Assembly: GCA_040753875.1 (NCBI GenBank)
Contig: JBFMDV010000025.1
Span: 124,001 to 188,000 of the forward strand
Direction of reading: 5' to 3'
Length of the DNA stretch: 64,000 nt
Origin: Candidatus Zixiibacteriota bacterium
GTDB taxonomy: Bacteria; Zixibacteria; MSB-5A5; GN15; FEB-12
Shown here: in pieces, positions 19,573 through 28,247 of the stretch
How the letters are laid out: each line of letters opens with the position of its first letter
How positions within the stretch are numbered: position 1 is the stretch's first letter
Position numbers and translations under genes: made by a program
The notes under the pieces: model-generated
The model's input: only the letters and a program-made list of their open reading frames with translations
Database searches by the model: none
What the model was told of the DNA's origin: nothing

Positions 19573-19663
19573 AACGGTCTTTCTCTTTCAGGTTATACGT
19601 GAATGATCATGTCAAGAATCCACTGCGGTCCCGCTGTTGAAATCAGAACGTCCAAGTGTCCAT

Positions 19664-21466
19664 TCAGCGCGGTGCCGTCGGCGCTGGCGATGTGGAACGC
19701 GTCGGTTCGAGCAGCCGCGGCTGTCCCGATTCGATCTGGTACAGCGGCAGGTCAATATTCTCTCGATGTGCGCCGAAACTCAGTCTCGCGGCAGCCCCTT
19801 CAAAGGAACTGGTCGCTGACAGTTGCCGGACCAATTGCTCCCGTGTGACCACGTCTTTTGCCGTCGCCTGCGCCACCAGTTTCACCGCGTCATGTCCAAG
19901 ACACGCCAGCCGAGCCGGTTTCTTGCCGTACCGCGCCGTGTACGAGGCTGAGAACCGAAGAAACGCCTCGGATTGTCCCGCATCGAGAAACGGCGACGGA
20001 AACACCACGTTGCGCGTGATGTCACTGCCCAGCCCATAGATGGCGTCGTCGCCCCAGCCGTCGGAGCCAAGGTAATGTCCTCGGAGATTATAGAAATTCA
20101 ACTGCGGCAGGAGCAGACGAAGCTGGTCCGCGGAACCAGGCAGGAACAGACAATCCACCCGTGCCGGCGCAGCATCCGGTTCCAGCGTATCACCCCGCTC
20201 ATTTATGTAAAGCGCCGTATCTTCCGAGCGTCCAAGCAGGATCGATTTGACATCGCGTATCATACCGCCGAAATCTTTGTCGCGCGAGCGGTAGTATTCG
20301 ACCGCCACCACTTTGCCTCCCAGTTCCTTGAATCGACGCTCGAACGACCCCGCCATCGTCAGATTCTCGGAATTCGATGATGTCATGATCACCGCCGAAT
20401 CCGCCTTGAGATTTCGCACCGCGTACTCGGCCATGACTATCCCCTCAAGCTCGATATTGGGAGATAACTGGAACGATGTCTGGCTGAGAAGAGTCAGTCC
20501 GCTTTCCGTAGCCGCCGGCACCAGGAGCGGCAGCGATCTGCACGACAGCGATGCCGATGCCACCGCCGTTTCCTCGCTGGTCAATGGACCGATCACCGCA
20601 TCGATATCCGCATCGGCCAGCGTGCCCACCAGACGACCGGCCGCCACTGGCTCCCCTCTGGTATCAAACGGTACTATCGTGAGCGATCGGCCGGCCTGGC
20701 CCCGGTACATCTCTGCCGCGACCACGGCGCCATTCAAGATGTCTTCGCCGTAATTCTGAAGTTCGCCCGACAGCGGAACCGCCACACCAATGGCGATCTC
20801 TTCACCAAGAACTGCGAAATCCGACCTGTTTGCAGTCGGTCGCTTCGCCATATCCGGGCACAACGCGAGCAGCTTGGCGGCTTCGTCGTTCTGCCTCACA
20901 CTCAGCAGCCGGGTGCCGAGCGTCCGCGCCGCCAGACATCGCTGCGGTTCCGGGATCTCCACGATCCTCCCCGCATCGATGCGCAGACGCGGATTCGACA
21001 CCAGCGCCCGATCCACCGATTCGAGCGCCAATGCCTGCAGCTTCGGATCCGAGGTATGACCCAGCGCCTGAAGGTACCTGCCTACCGCCCTGTCCGGTGA
21101 CCCCGAGGCATACTGGATATTCCCCATGAAGAAATAGGCGTACGGAACATACGCCGATTGCCCGTGCTCCTTTTCAAGTCTGCGAAATGCCGCCAGCGCA
21201 TCGGTAAAATTGCCGGAATGATACAGCGCCTTACCGTAAAGATAGGTTTGAAAATCTCGATTGGCCGAATCGGCGTTGTTTCCCTGCAGTTCGCCGAGTG
21301 CGCGTACAGCCAGCGTGAACTTCCCCTCACGCATGAGTCGCATGCCATCATCGAGGGCGCGATCCGCTCCGGCAGCGGGACTTGCGGCCGACTGCGCGAA
21401 CGACCCGGCCCACAGACACGACATCGCCAGCGTCGCGCCGAGCACACGGAGAACTCTCCAGGACAT
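19664..21466 (-). CDS. TPR plus periplasmic-binding domain protein (LivJ/LpoA-like)
   Basis: A signal peptide (about residues 1-27) is followed by TPR-like helices at about residues 35-150 (RDFQTYLYGKALYHSGNFTDALAAF) and a Peripla_BP_6 (type I periplasmic-binding) domain at about residues 225-590, with IAIGVAVPLSGELQNYGEDILNGA and VDAVIGPLTSEETAVAS. This arrangement is also seen in LpoA, the activator of a penicillin-binding protein, and in ABC amino-acid receptors. No permease or ATPase genes lie nearby, so a sensory or regulatory role is more likely than transport, which is inference. It begins right after the BFN gene stop. Confidence 0.75.
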   Translation of the reverse strand: MSWRVLRVLGATLAMSCLWAGSFAQSAASPAAGADRALDDGMRLMREGKFTLAVRALGELQGNNADSANRDFQTYLYGKALYHSGNFTDALAAFRRLEKEHGQSAYVPYAYFFMGNIQYASGSPDRAVGRYLQALGHTSDPKLQALALESVDRALVSNPRLRIDAGRIVEIPEPQRCLAARTLGTRLLSVRQNDEAAKLLALCPDMAKRPTANRSDFAVLGEEIAIGVAVPLSGELQNYGEDILNGAVVAAEMYRGQAGRSLTIVPFDTRGEPVAAGRLVGTLADADIDAVIGPLTSEETAVASASLSCRSLPLLVPAATESGLTLLSQTSFQLSPNIELEGIVMAEYAVRNLKADSAVIMTSSNSENLTMAGSFERRFKELGGKVVAVEYYRSRDKDFGGMIRDVKSILLGRSEDTALYINERGDTLEPDAAPARVDCLFLPGSADQLRLLLPQLNFYNLRGHYLGSDGWGDDAIYGLGSDITRNVVFPSPFLDAGQSEAFLRFSASYTARYGKKPARLACLGHDAVKLVAQATAKDVVTREQLVRQLSATSSFEGAAARLSFGAHRENIDLPLYQIESGQPRLLEPTRSTSPAPTAPR

Positions 21467-21961
21467 CTACAGTGAGTATTTTCCGAAATCTTCAGGATTG
21501 ATGCGTTTCAGGCGTTCCCGCAGCGACTCCCGGTCGGTCGGCATATCGAGCGGCTCGGCCGTCCCCTCGCGCTTCAGGTCGAACAACTCCTCGTTCACGA
21601 AAATGGCGGCGCCGGTTTTCAGAGCGAGCGCGATCGAGTCTGAAGGGCGCGCATCGACCTGACAGGTCTGACCGTCGACGGTAAGATGAATGATCGCGTA
21701 AAACGTCTGTTCCCGTAGCTCCGTCACTTCGATCCGCTCCACGTGGGCATGAAGCGTCTCGATCACCCGCTTGAGGAGGTCATGGGTCAAGGGGCGTTTC
21801 GACCCCACGCCGGAAAGCTCCATCGCAATCGCCCAGGCTTCGGCGTGGCCGATCCAGATAGGCAGCACCTTGTCCAGCCCGGTCGGCGACAGCACCACGA
21901 CCGGCGTGTTGGTGGTCATATCCAGCGCCAGACCCTCCACCTTCACTTCAAGCATCTTCAT
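21467..21961 (-). CDS. BFN-domain bifunctional nuclease family protein (DUF151)
   Basis: The 164-residue product matches the DUF151/BFN fold: MLEVKVEGLALDM, VVVLSPTGLDKVLPIWIGHAEAWAIAMEL and ARPSDSIALALKTGAAIFVNEEL are the family's conserved blocks. Members have been reported as DNase/RNase or as stress-associated proteins of uncertain activity. It sits 3 bases after rplI, apparently within the ribosomal protein operon, so it may be expressed with translation genes. Confidence 0.85.
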   Translation of the reverse strand: MKMLEVKVEGLALDMTTNTPVVVLSPTGLDKVLPIWIGHAEAWAIAMELSGVGSKRPLTHDLLKRVIETLHAHVERIEVTELREQTFYAIIHLTVDGQTCQVDARPSDSIALALKTGAAIFVNEELFDLKREGTAEPLDMPTDRESLRERLKRINPEDFGKYSL

Positions 21962-21964
21962 GGA

Positions 21965-22411
21965 TCAGCTTTTCTTGATCACCCACAGCTTCAGATTGGC
22001 GATCACATCCTTGTCTATCTTGACCGGCACCGTGTACACGCCCAGCGCCTTGATCGGTTCTTCGAGATGAATGGCCCGCTTGTCCACCATCACCCCTTCC
22101 GTCTCCAGCAGGCCGGCGATCTCGTGTGCGGTCACCGAGCCGAACACCTTGTCCTCCTCGCCTACCAGCACTTCGGCCGAGAGCGACAAGCGCTCGATCT
22201 TGTCTTTCACCACTTCTGCGGCGCGGCGACGTTTCTTCTCGCGCGAGGTCTTTTGTTTGGCGATCTCGCCCACTGCCGCCAGGTTCGCGCGCGACGCCGG
22301 AATCGCCAGATTGCGCGGGATCAGAAAATTGCGGCCATATCCGTCCTTGACCTCAACCGTCTGACCGGCCTCGCCCAACGACTCCACGTCTTCACGAAGG
22401 ATCACTTTCAT
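21965..22411 (-). CDS. rplI: 50S ribosomal protein L9
   Basis: L9 binds 23S rRNA at the base of the L1 stalk and affects reading frame maintenance. The N-terminal domain is intact (MKVILREDVESLGEAGQTV then GYGRNFLIPRNLA), followed by a long central helix (about residues 40-75, rich in K/E/R) and the C-terminal domain to residue 148. I chose ATG 22411, preceded by gaggatatc; the frame extends upstream to 22468 but lacks homology there. It is part of the pth-rpsF-rpsR-rplI operon. Confidence 0.95.
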   Translation of the reverse strand: MKVILREDVESLGEAGQTVEVKDGYGRNFLIPRNLAIPASRANLAAVGEIAKQKTSREKKRRRAAEVVKDKIERLSLSAEVLVGEEDKVFGSVTAHEIAGLLETEGVMVDKRAIHLEEPIKALGVYTVPVKIDKDVIANLKLWVIKKS

Positions 22412-22442
22412 GATATCCTCTTTTCTAATATACGCTATTAAC

Positions 22443-23480
22443 CTACGTTTCGATACTTGTGTTCGCACCCGACAGTTTTCGCCAATCGGTGAAACTGTCG
22501 ATGAATCCGAGCAGCACTGCCGCTGCCAGACCGGCCACCTGCGTGAAAAACAGCAAGAGATAGAACAACACGCGAAGCAGACGGCTCACGCCGAATCGCC
22601 TTAGAAAATGTTCGATCACCGCCAGCCCGGATATGCAATAGAAGATCGCCATCACCACGATGGCATTGTCGGCCAGCATCCGTACGGTCTCGTTGCCCGC
22701 CAGCCGCGCCAGGATCGCCAGGATCAGCACCGGCGTGAGAGCAAACGGCACTTTCCAAAGCACAAAGTTGTCGACCCCTCGGGTGGCCTTACCGCACCGA
22801 TGGATCCGATTCAAGAACAACAAATAGCCCACACTGAACTGCGTTATAACGGTCATCACCATCGAGGCTGGTGTCAACCGAACCAGCCAGTCCAGCAGCT
22901 TCTTGATCACCTCGCCGTAGCTCTGCACCATTTCCGGTGTGTAGCCGCCGGCCAGCAGGCTGTTTTGAATATCGCTTTGCACTATCGAACTCATGCCGGT
23001 CATGAATTGCATCAGCATCGCCCATCGTGGCAGCATCTCGATCGCCGAGATAATGACCAGCAGCAGAACCCCGCTCACGTATACCATCGTGCGGGTACGC
23101 TGCGCCAGGATTAGACGACCCGCCACCACGGCCACCAGCCAGACCATACTCCAGGATGTGAGCACCAGCCAGACGTCGTCAAGTCCTCCAAGCGCGGCGG
23201 CCAGCACCGCCCCGCCCAACCCGGCCAGCCAAAGCAGAACGGTTCGGCGGTTGTACGCCATGTCAGCTATCGAGAAATACAGGAACATCGCCAGGAAATA
23301 TGCTATCGCCGAGGTGACTGCCGCTGCCGCCGCCGACCCGTCGACCCGAAACGCACCGACCTTCAACGCCGGATACAGCAACATGCCTGCTACCGCCAGC
23401 CAGGTTAGTGGCCCGCGACGGTATCGCACAGTCGACTTTGGGGCCGCCGTCTGCTCCAATTGCTCAGCGGTACGATTCAC
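22443..23480 (-). CDS. DUF2232 (YybS-like) membrane protein
   Basis: The 345-residue product has about eight hydrophobic segments, for example [17 protein letters not shown] and [16 protein letters not shown]. The YybS-like family is common between rpsR and rplI in Firmicutes and related phyla, exactly the place occupied here. The GTG start at 23480 overlaps the end of rpsR by 17 bases, which favours translational coupling. Its substrate and role are not known. Confidence 0.75.
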   Translation of the reverse strand: MNRTAEQLEQTAAPKSTVRYRRGPLTWLAVAGMLLYPALKVGAFRVDGSAAAAAVTSAIAYFLAMFLYFSIADMAYNRRTVLLWLAGLGGAVLAAALGGLDDVWLVLTSWSMVWLVAVVAGRLILAQRTRTMVYVSGVLLLVIISAIEMLPRWAMLMQFMTGMSSIVQSDIQNSLLAGGYTPEMVQSYGEVIKKLLDWLVRLTPASMVMTVITQFSVGYLLFLNRIHRCGKATRGVDNFVLWKVPFALTPVLILAILARLAGNETVRMLADNAIVVMAIFYCISGLAVIEHFLRRFGVSRLLRVLFYLLLFFTQVAGLAAAVLLGFIDSFTDWRKLSGANTSIET

Positions 23481-23700
23481 TCACAAACGGCAGGATGGCC
23501 ATGTGCCGCCCACGCTTGATCGCCTGCGTCAGCTTCCGCTGATGGGTGGCACAGTTTCCGGAAATGCGACGCGGCACCATTTTGCCCCGTTCGGTCATAA
23601 ACCGGCGCAGCAGCCGCTCATCTTTATAATCGATGAAGTTGATCTTGTTTTCGCAGAAACGACATACTTTCCTGCGTCTCTTGTCGCCAAATTCACTCAT
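23464..23700 (-). CDS. rpsR: 30S ribosomal protein S18
   Basis: The 78-residue protein has the S18 signature: [15 protein letters not shown], the loop [26 protein letters not shown], and the basic [14 protein letters not shown] tail. S18 forms a heterodimer with S6 on the 30S platform. The cysteines (two near the start and one later) suggest the zinc-binding form. It lies 33 bases after rpsF and overlaps the start of DUF2232. Confidence 0.95.
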   Translation of the reverse strand: MSEFGDKRRRKVCRFCENKINFIDYKDERLLRRFMTERGKMVPRRISGNCATHQRKLTQAIKRGRHMAILPFVSESYR

Positions 23701-23733
23701 GGGAATATCCTCACCTCAGATTGTCCGATCCTC

Positions 23734-24300
23734 TTACAGTTGCTCATCGTCCGTGTCGTTCGCCTCAGGCTCCTCAACCGGAGCTTCCACCGGCTTTGCC
23801 TCAACCCGCGGCTCGGGCCGTGGCGCTACCGGTGCCGGAGGCGGAGCCGATGGTGCCGGGCGACGGGAATACCGCCGATTATCCCGGTCGTCATCACGAT
23901 CACGGTCACGGTCTCTATCCCGATCACGGTCACGATACCGCTCCCGGTCCTCTCGCTCCCGCTCTTCAAGACGAGCTGCAAACTCTTTCTGGCGTTCCCG
24001 CACCGCCGCCGGGTCCCCTTCGAACACGATCGTGAGATACCGCAAATACGGTTCCTCAATTCGATAGTGGCGGTCGAGGATCGGGACAATCGTGCCGGAT
24101 GATTCGAAGATCAGACTGGCGAAATACCCTTGCGTCAGCCCCGCGACTGGATACGCCAGACGGCGCGTGCCGAGTCGATCCTCGAAGATGATCTTGCCCC
24201 CGTTGGACGTGATGACATTAGTGACCGCCTGTACCTGACGGTCTATCGTCGCATCATCGGCCTGGGGATTGACAATAAAGGTGGTCTCGTAATAGCGCAC
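23734..24300 (-). CDS. rpsF: 30S ribosomal protein S6 with long low-complexity tail
   Basis: S6 pairs with S18 on the small subunit. The S6 fold is at about residues 1-97 (VRYYETTFIVNP, LAYPVAGLTQGYFASLIFE, YLRYLTIVFEG). The GTG at 24300 is chosen because the Shine-Dalgarno aaagggaggt lies 6 bases upstream. From about residue 98 the protein continues for 90 residues: first E/R-rich, then an Arg-Asp dipeptide repeat at about residues 123-139, then Pro/Ala/Glu-rich to residue 188. E. coli S6 also has an acidic tail, but this one is far longer and mixed. The RD repeat is encoded by near-repetitive DNA at about 23895-23945 on the plus strand. Confidence 0.9.
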   Translation of the reverse strand: MRYYETTFIVNPQADDATIDRQVQAVTNVITSNGGKIIFEDRLGTRRLAYPVAGLTQGYFASLIFESSGTIVPILDRHYRIEEPYLRYLTIVFEGDPAAVRERQKEFAARLEEREREDRERYRDRDRDRDRDRDRDDDRDNRRYSRRPAPSAPPPAPVAPRPEPRVEAKPVEAPVEEPEANDTDDEQL

Positions 24301-24351
24301 GAGCGTACCTCCCTTTGGACGTTGGTTAAGGTTCAAACGGCTCCGTCGGCG

Positions 24352-24939
24352 CTACGTGTTGTTCGACGGAGCAGGGTTACTGTTATATTTCGACATCGCC
24401 TCTTCAAGACGATGGTCTATGGCAAAGTGCACTGCCTCGGTTGCTCGAACAAGCATCTCGTCGGCTTGTTTCCGCTCAGAAGCCGTAAATTTCGAGAGCA
24501 CAAAATCGACAATATCAATCGATTTGTCAACAGGCCCGATCCCCATTCTTAGGCGGGGGAACCGCTCCGTCCCGATTGTCTCGATGATCGACGCCAACCC
24601 GTTATGGCCCCCATCCGAACCCTCTGACCGAAACCGGAGAGCCCCAAGCGGCAAAGCAAAGTCATCGACCAGCACAAGCATTTCCTCAAGTGATATCTGC
24701 AACTGCTCCAACAACTTAACCGCCGCCTCACCTGAACCGTTCATGTAGGTTTTCGGCCAAGCGATCCAGACCTCCAAATCCCCTTTTTGCGCTTTAGACA
24801 GCCAATACTCGCCGAAATCCTCTTTCTCGCCAGCCTTCAATTCTACTGCTACTCGGTCCCCAAGCTCAAACCCAAGATTATGCCGAGTCCCGACATACTT
24901 CTTCCCTTTGTTGCCGAGAGCCAAAACCAGTGAAATCAT
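24352..24939 (-). CDS. pth: Peptidyl-tRNA hydrolase
   Basis: The enzyme releases tRNA from peptidyl-tRNAs dropped by the ribosome. The active-site His lies in GTRHNLGFEL; the conserved loop AWPKTYMNGSGEAV has the Asn and Met residues of the Pth family, and DDFALPLGALRFRSEGSDGGHNGLASI matches the nucleotide/tRNA-binding region. I chose ATG 24939 (MISLVLALGNKG); a longer frame adds 12 residues without homology. It is the first gene of the operon that continues with rpsF 52 bases later. Confidence 0.92.
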   Translation of the reverse strand: MISLVLALGNKGKKYVGTRHNLGFELGDRVAVELKAGEKEDFGEYWLSKAQKGDLEVWIAWPKTYMNGSGEAAVKLLEQLQISLEEMLVLVDDFALPLGALRFRSEGSDGGHNGLASIIETIGTERFPRLRMGIGPVDKSIDIVDFVLSKFTASERKQADEMLVRATEAVHFAIDHRLEEAMSKYNSNPAPSNNT

Positions 24940-25005
24940 GTCGACCAAGAAACATGATTTTCGGCGATTTGCCAAGAACCGACACTACTCGCAGACCCTG
25001 CAAAG

Positions 25006-25485
25006 TCAACTCTGCTCATAGGCACGCTGCAACGCAGCGAGATCGAATTTGACCATCTGCATCATGGCGAGCATCACCCGCTCCCTCTTGCCCGCGTCCT
25101 TGTCCGAGATCATGCGGAAGAAAGCGGTCGGAACGATCTGCCACGCCAACCCGTACTTGTCCTTCAGCCAACCACATTGAATAGGCTGTCCCCCCTCAGC
25201 GATGAGCTTGTCCCAGTAGTAATCAACTTCCGCCTGCGTCTCGCAGTTCACCACGAACGAGACCGCCTCGGTGAACTTGAACATCGGCCCGCCGTTCAGC
25301 GCCACGAACTCCTGCCCCTCGAGTTGAAATGAGACGGTCATCACCGATCCCTTCGGCCCCGGACCGTGATCGCCATACCGTGTAACGAGATTGACTTTCG
25401 AGTTCTTGAAGATCGAAACGTAGAAATTGGCCGCTTCTTCAGCCTGCGTGTCAAACCACAGAAACGGGCTGATTTTCTGAATCAT
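25006..25485 (-). CDS. PhnB-like VOC-superfamily protein
   Basis: The 159-residue product matches the DUF1801/PhnB branch of the vicinal oxygen chelate fold: start with [28 protein letters not shown], then [27 protein letters not shown] and [20 protein letters not shown]. Proteins of this kind have been called 3-demethylubiquinone methyltransferase-like, but most are uncharacterised. No obvious operon partner exists. It is followed to the right by REP-like repeats. Confidence 0.8.
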   Translation of the reverse strand: MIQKISPFLWFDTQAEEAANFYVSIFKNSKVNLVTRYGDHGPGPKGSVMTVSFQLEGQEFVALNGGPMFKFTEAVSFVVNCETQAEVDYYWDKLIAEGGQPIQCGWLKDKYGLAWQIVPTAFFRMISDKDAGKRERVMLAMMQMVKFDLAALQRAYEQS

Positions 25486-25607
25486 GTGTGACTCCCTTGG
25501 ATGTACGGTTTACTCGTTCGGACAATGTACCATCTGATACGGCGGGCGGCACCCAAGATGTTTGGTCAAATCTCGGGGGTGATTGCAGATGTGATATTTG
25601 CCGTTCA

Positions 25608-25646
25608 GTCGGGTCTTGTGGTCCGCTTCGGACCGTGTGACCCGAC
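25608..25646 (+). repeat. REP-like palindrome, GGTCYTG...GTGTGACC family, copy 1
   Basis: Arms gtcgggtc and gacccgac (8 bp) enclose an inner gtccg/cggac hairpin. The left side reads GGTCTTG and the right GTGTGACC, the asymmetry shared by all copies listed here. It lies in the gap between the PhnB-like gene and the RAYT gene. Confidence 0.7.
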
Positions 25647-25674
25647 CGCACGTGTTGTATCGGCTGCCTTGGCT

Positions 25675-25743
25675 GTCATTCCCGCGACAAGCGGGAATCC
25701 AGCCGTTGGTTCACCTGGGTACCCCGCCGCTTGCGGCGGGAAA
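25675..25743. repeat. Short palindromes of the cattCCcGC and accCCgccgc types
   Basis: Two adjacent hairpins: gtcattcccgc...gcgggaatcc (25675-25701, inverted repeat with acaa loop) and accccgccgc...gcggcggg (25716-25740). The first type recurs at 36304, 36713 and 44751; the second at 38487, 42508 and 44428. They have no coding sense. Confidence 0.6.
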
Positions 25744-25790
25744 GATAACTCAAAATAACTGGTGATAGTGACGCGCGCAGTTTCTAAGTT

Positions 25791-25841
25791 GCGGCAGGTC
25801 CTGACTTCTGCCGACCAGGCAGAAGTTGTGACCTGCCGCCC
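25791..25841 (+). repeat. REP-like palindrome, GGTCYTG...GTGTGACC family, copy 2 (RAYT downstream flank)
   Basis: Outer arms gcggcaggtc/gacctgccgc and inner arms cttctgcc/ggcagaag make a stem with a short loop. It differs from the copy at 26434 at two bases in 51 and has the same orientation. It lies 10 bases from the RAYT stop. Confidence 0.75.
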
Positions 25842-25850
25842 GTAAGGGAA

Positions 25851-26333
25851 TCACGCCCAATCCTTCCAAACTGGCACCGGTCCCGGACTGCCAGCCAAGT
25901 AGTCAGCAGCGCTGCTCCATCGCCAAAGCTCGGGCCGGATAACCAGACCCGCTCTCACCGGATTCTGATGAATGTAATCCAGCTTAATACGAAGAATCTC
26001 CTCGGCCTCGATTTGGACACGATCATATCTGGGCATCCAGACAGGCGATTTATTGATGCCAAGTACCGGCAACGATTTCTGTGCTGTGAACTTCTTTAAA
26101 TCCCGCATGAACGGGCCAAGTTGTTTTCCATCGATGAAAAGAACGACGTGCAGATGACTCGGCATGAACACGTACCCGGCGATCTTGGCCCGATAGACTA
26201 CTGCATAATGGGCAAGTGAATCGCTGAGGGCCTCGTACACTCCTGGCCAATCGCCGAGCCGTCGCCACTCCGCAAACGTTGTTGTCACGAAGAAGCAGTA
26301 CCCAGAATTTTGATCAGGATATCGCAGTCCCAT
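25851..26333 (-). CDS. REP-associated tyrosine transposase (RAYT, Y1/IS200-like)
   Basis: This 160-residue protein carries the single-strand-DNA tyrosine transposase signature MPSHLHVVLF (HuH motif, about residue 60), the context YIHQNPVRAGLVIRPELWRWSS and a C-terminal Tyr region (YLAGS). RAYTs copy or mobilise palindromic REP elements. I chose ATG 26333, preceded by agaggga, over the GTG at 26354. On both sides there are palindromes of one family (25791, 26356, 26434), as expected for a REP-RAYT unit. No second transposon gene or inverted ends is seen. Confidence 0.85.
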   Translation of the reverse strand: MGLRYPDQNSGYCFFVTTTFAEWRRLGDWPGVYEALSDSLAHYAVVYRAKIAGYVFMPSHLHVVLFIDGKQLGPFMRDLKKFTAQKSLPVLGINKSPVWMPRYDRVQIEAEEILRIKLDYIHQNPVRAGLVIRPELWRWSSAADYLAGSPGPVPVWKDWA

Positions 26334-26355
26334 GATTTCCCTCTGCGCCCGCACG

Positions 26356-26400
26356 TGTCAGGTCACACTATCCGCCTTCGGCGGACAGCAAGACCTGACA
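26356..26400 (-). repeat. REP-like palindrome, GGTCYTG...GTGTGACC family, copy 3 (inverted)
   Basis: Outer arms tgtcaggtc/gacctgaca and inner arms tccgcc/ggcgga. On the minus strand it reads GGTCTTG...GTGTGACC, so it is inverted relative to copies 2 and 4. It lies 22 bases upstream of the RAYT start. Confidence 0.7.
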
Positions 26401-26433
26401 CAACCCATTTCAAAGTCACATGCCGTAATAGTT

Positions 26434-26484
26434 GCGGCAGGTCCTGACTTCTGCCGGTCAGGCAGAAGTTGTGACCTGCCGCCC
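26434..26484 (+). repeat. REP-like palindrome, GGTCYTG...GTGTGACC family, copy 4
   Basis: Same length and sequence as copy 2 apart from two bases near the loop. It lies 8 bases from the stop of the response regulator gene and could also act as a transcription-stop hairpin for it. Confidence 0.75.
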
Positions 26485-26491
26485 TATCGCT

Positions 26492-27190
26492 TCAGGACCT
26501 CTTCCCCCAAAACCTATACCCCACCCCCCTAATCGTCTCAAAATAGACCGGGTTCTTCGAATCCTCCTCGAATATTTTCCTAATCTTCAAAATGAAATTG
26601 TCCACCGTCCGGTTGGTCGGATAAATGTGATACCCCCACACCGCGTCGAGCAACTGGTCCCGGCTCACCACCTCGCCCTCACGTTCTACGAGATATTTCA
26701 CAACCATGCACTCTTTGCGAGTCAGCACGAACTTCCCGCCCGGCCCCTCCGCCTCGTACGTCTTGAAATTGATTTTCCGCCCCTCCCACTCGTACGACCC
26801 GGCTACTGTCTCTTCCGTAGCCAGCCACGCCTGCCGACGGAAAATCCCCTGTATGCGCGCCGTCAGTTCCTGCACGTGAAACGGCTTGGTGATATAATCA
26901 TCACCGCCGGCAAGCAAACCTTCAATCTTCTGCTCTGTCTGATCACGCGCAGTGATGAACAGAATCGGCACCGTGGACCCGCCGGCCCGTATTTTCTTAC
27001 AGATTGTTAGTCCGTCCATCCCGGGCAGCATAATATCAAGCAACACCAGGTCGAACTGCCCCCGCTCGAACGCCTCGAGTGCCTGCAGGCCGTTGTCGAT
27101 ATGCATAACCTGATACCCCTCCGCTTCGAGGTTCATGATCAGACCGTCGGCCAGATGCTGGTCATCTTCAACTATCAGTATCGTTTTCAT
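26492..27190 (-). CDS. OmpR/PhoB-family response regulator
   Basis: The receiver domain (about residues 1-115) has EDD near residue 9, the phosphorylated Asp in LVLLDIMLPGMDG (about residue 52) and KPF (about 102). A winged-helix DNA-binding domain follows (about residues 140-230: LTRKECMVVKYLVEREGEVVSRDQLLDAVWG and RTVDNFILKIRKI, RGVGYRF). It overlaps the adjacent histidine kinase gene by 23 bases, a typical regulator-kinase pair. The target genes cannot be told from the sequence. Confidence 0.92.
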   Translation of the reverse strand: MKTILIVEDDQHLADGLIMNLEAEGYQVMHIDNGLQALEAFERGQFDLVLLDIMLPGMDGLTICKKIRAGGSTVPILFITARDQTEQKIEGLLAGGDDYITKPFHVQELTARIQGIFRRQAWLATEETVAGSYEWEGRKINFKTYEAEGPGGKFVLTRKECMVVKYLVEREGEVVSRDQLLDAVWGYHIYPTNRTVDNFILKIRKIFEEDSKNPVYFETIRGVGYRFWGKRS

Positions 27191-28157
27191 AGCCGTCCGC
27201 CCTTTTCAGTGTGATTGTAAACTCCGCACCCTTGCCCGCACCGTCCGATCGCGCCGTCACACTGCCACCGTGCGCACGGATGATCTCCCGGCAGAGATAC
27301 AGCCCCAATCCCGTCCCCGAATTTCGTCTCGTCATCTCATCCCCAACTCGATAGAACCGTTCGAATATCGCCGATGCCTCTTTCGGCTCGAAACCTATTC
27401 CCTCATCCGCTATCGCCAGGCTGATCCAATCCCCATCCGTGCCCAGCCGAACAGAAATATGCACCGTCTCATCGTTGTGGTATTTGAGTGCATTCTCCAA
27501 TATCGCATCGACCGCCCGCCCCATGGCCGATCTGTCACCGTGAACATACACTCCATTTGGTATCTCTCTGTCGATTGACTTAGGAACTTTCGATGGTACC
27601 CTGGCCACAACATCCAACCGTTCGGTCACCAGCGCCGACAAATCAAACCTCGATTTCTCAATATGGTACCCGCTCCGATCGAATCGCCCTGCTTCGAGAA
27701 TATCTTCCACCAGCTTCTCCAGCCTCGCCACATCTTCTTTCATGCGCGGGACGATCATCTCTTTCTTCTCTGGCGCTACCTTGGCCGATTCCAGCGTATC
27801 GAGATAGAGCTTGATGGAGGCGAGCGGCGTCTTCAGTTCATGCGTAACAGCCGACAGGAAATTCTGCTGATGGAATTTCAACTCTTCCGTCCGCACCAGC
27901 GCGCGATAAATCAGCCACGCGCCAAGGAGAATAAGAACCAGAAAGAACACACCCTCCGTCCCAACCATGATCTGCCGGGTTATTTCCTGGCGATGAATCT
28001 GCTCCACCAGCTCGGGCGAACCTCCCAGTTCCTTCGCTATATCCACCTTCTCCCCGACCACCCGTGCCATGAAAATGATCCACCAGAGCGCCTGCGCCAA
28101 CGCAAACGCCACCATCGACACAAATAGAATAAACGCCGCCCGCGGAGATAGCTTCAT
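27168..28157 (-). CDS. Sensor histidine kinase
   Basis: Two transmembrane helices (about residues 8-30 and 68-86) enclose a short periplasmic loop of about 35 residues. The HisKA domain has the phosphorylated His in FLSAVTHELKTPLAS (about residue 106). The HATPase domain has ILENALKYHND (N box), IADEGIGF (G1 box) and NSGTGLGLYLCREI (G2 box). Partner of the response regulator downstream. The loop is too small to suggest the ligand. The gene is read just upstream of copA, a possible but unproven metal link. Confidence 0.9.
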   Translation of the reverse strand: MKLSPRAAFILFVSMVAFALAQALWWIIFMARVVGEKVDIAKELGGSPELVEQIHRQEITRQIMVGTEGVFFLVLILLGAWLIYRALVRTEELKFHQQNFLSAVTHELKTPLASIKLYLDTLESAKVAPEKKEMIVPRMKEDVARLEKLVEDILEAGRFDRSGYHIEKSRFDLSALVTERLDVVARVPSKVPKSIDREIPNGVYVHGDRSAMGRAVDAILENALKYHNDETVHISVRLGTDGDWISLAIADEGIGFEPKEASAIFERFYRVGDEMTRRNSGTGLGLYLCREIIRAHGGSVTARSDGAGKGAEFTITLKRADGYENDTDS

Positions 28158-28247
28158 AGTTGGGAATATAGCTATAGGAATATGTCAATCGAAAGGAAAG
28201 AAGTCGGCGTGTGGGTTCTCGCAGGAACCCTTGCCACAACGCGCCGT

